In this document: positions 62,821-64,000 of the stretch, in pieces
How the letters are laid out: every line of letters begins with the position of its first letter
How positions within the stretch are numbered: position 1 is the first letter of the stretch
Source of the DNA: Bugula neritina
Lineage: Eukaryota > Bryozoa > Gymnolaemata > Cheilostomatida > Bugulidae
Length of the DNA: 64,000 bases
Assembly (NCBI GenBank): GCA_964035545.1
Contig: OZ037766.1
Coordinates: 8,255,722 to 8,319,721 of the forward strand
Reading direction: 5' to 3'
Program-made: the position numbers and the translations under genes
The notes under the pieces: generated by a model
Databases searched by the model: none
What the model was told of the DNA's origin: nothing
Seen by the model: only the letters and a program-made list of their open reading frames with translations

Positions 62821-64000
62821 AGATGTTGAATTTAACTTGTAATATCTATTTAAACTATTCATTATCCTAACAATTGATTTTAATAAATATTATCTGATGT
62901 AATAGGTGTATACTGCTATTTGTTAACTATCATCCTATTGTCTGAATATTAAATTGTAGACTAGGTTGTTTTAGGTTCAAATGAGTTGAATACTCTTAGT
63001 AAATTATTGTATTAGAGTGAAATTCATAAGATTTGATTTGGATATTTACAAATATTCAATCAATGTACAACAAAATTACAGTTTACATTTTGAAAAAATA
63101 TATATCTCTGTGATCATGGCCCCCTGTGAACACTCAAATATGACTAAAAAAACACATGATAAATTGAAATGGCCAACACACTCCAAAACAATGTATTTTA
63201 CAACTAAATATCTCTATTTAGTAGTTCCAAAGCTGATTTCATGCATGGATGAATATTTAGTGAGTATTTTTCTCCAAGTTTTTCAGCTTGTAGCAAGAGT
63301 GCTGTATCTTCATACATCAATATGTTGATTAGGCATTTATTATATATGCTGTTCAAATCTGCAACATACATTATAGCAAAGTTGATGGGTGCAATGTAGC
63401 AAAATGGCTGTTTTTTTCTTTCATAATAACATCATGTAATGATATTCCTTAGGTTCTTTTGCATTTTCCATTTTAACTAGTATTCAAAACATATTTAAAA
63501 ATTGCATTTACATAAGGATTTATACAATTACAGGCAGCAATAAAACTAAGATGGCACCACCACCATGTTTACCTGGAATATTTTCTTGCTGTCTGATGAA
63601 ACTTGCAACCAAAGAAGGCTTTGTTGCTACAATATAAATTCAGAGCAACAGTTTTTTATGTATTCATATTTATTCTTTAGATAAAACATATTTAGTTATC
63701 ACATGCAGGAAGGAGAAAACCTTAGCAGAAATAGTAAAGCAAGAAATTCAATAAAATCTTTTAGCAATAATGCTGTGTACAAACTTGGGCGGTTTGAAAT
63801 ACACATCCAGCTCAAATTAAAGTACTGGAAATGCAATAATCTTGGCAGACAAAATGCTAGTCTACTTAAGCTCTTTGTGGTTCCCAGTAGCTCAACTTTT
63901 TTTAAAATTGATCAATAGCAACAGGACAATATAATATGCTTGTCGTGAATCCCCATGCCAAAATCTTGATTAGACACACCTCATATCGAGTGGCACCTGA
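62821..64000. other. right flank, no gene established
   Basis: About 1.2 kb of AT-rich DNA. A possible short coding exon beginning ATGGCACCACCACC at 63550, just after a CAG acceptor, reads for only 28 codons before a stop. The reading frame at 63703-63918 has no recognisable domain. A gene may begin beyond the window edge. Confidence 0.35.

Noticed and set aside
63550-63636. Short candidate first exon MAPPPCLPGIFSCC
   Set aside because: It ends in a stop after 28 codons, with no donor that joins to further sequence in the window; faint likeness to lysosomal four-pass proteins is not enough.
63703-63918. 71-residue reading frame near the right edge
   Set aside because: No domain, splice context or repeat supports it.

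Overview
The window is AT-rich nuclear DNA from an invertebrate animal. Every gene but one is split by GT-AG introns, and the products are animal-specific families: attractin, MOSMO, a BCAP/BANK/Dof-type adaptor and a caspase. Small introns, about one gene per 8 kb, tRNA-derived SINEs and a hAT-type element would fit an early-branching or otherwise compact invertebrate. The sequence alone does not fix the phylum.

I rebuilt eight protein genes exon by exon, requiring splice sites and reading phase to agree at every junction. Left third: a plus-strand TIR-like/DBB/ankyrin adaptor (393-9164) runs tail-to-tail into a minus-strand caspase with a large ankyrin-repeat N-terminus (10156-14692). A gene-free stretch follows, with a long (CA)n block. 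Next are a plus-strand gene for a degenerate phospholipase-D-like protein (18459-21248) and a plus-strand MMD/PAQR-family membrane protein (24554-31642). The MMD gene's largest intron carries a hAT-like element with 8-bp target duplications and a second foldback element nested inside it.

Right half: RAB28 (32984-36624, minus) is head-to-head with attractin (37522-54093, plus, 25 exons), with a tRNA-like sequence between them. A purple acid phosphatase of the ACP7 type (55037-59586, minus) is tail-to-tail with attractin and head-to-head, across about 2.6 kb of cryptically simple DNA, with MOSMO (62171-62722, plus, one coding exon).

The most interesting points are these. (1) The ankyrin-caspase keeps its catalytic His and Cys but has an unusual active-site pentapeptide and a long Ser/Thr/acidic insertion in the p10 region. 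(2) It is convergent with a TIR/DBB/ankyrin adaptor, so two signalling genes of innate-immune type sit within 15 kb. (3) Attractin, which carries a MAKRPFA motif of the kind that recruits the E3 ligase MGRN1, lies close to MOSMO, whose vertebrate ortholog works with MGRN1 and the attractin relative MEGF8. (4) This attractin lacks the C-type lectin domain found in vertebrate attractin. (5) A MITE-in-MITE structure lies inside the MMD gene. Functions are inferred from remembered family sequences; no database search was possible.
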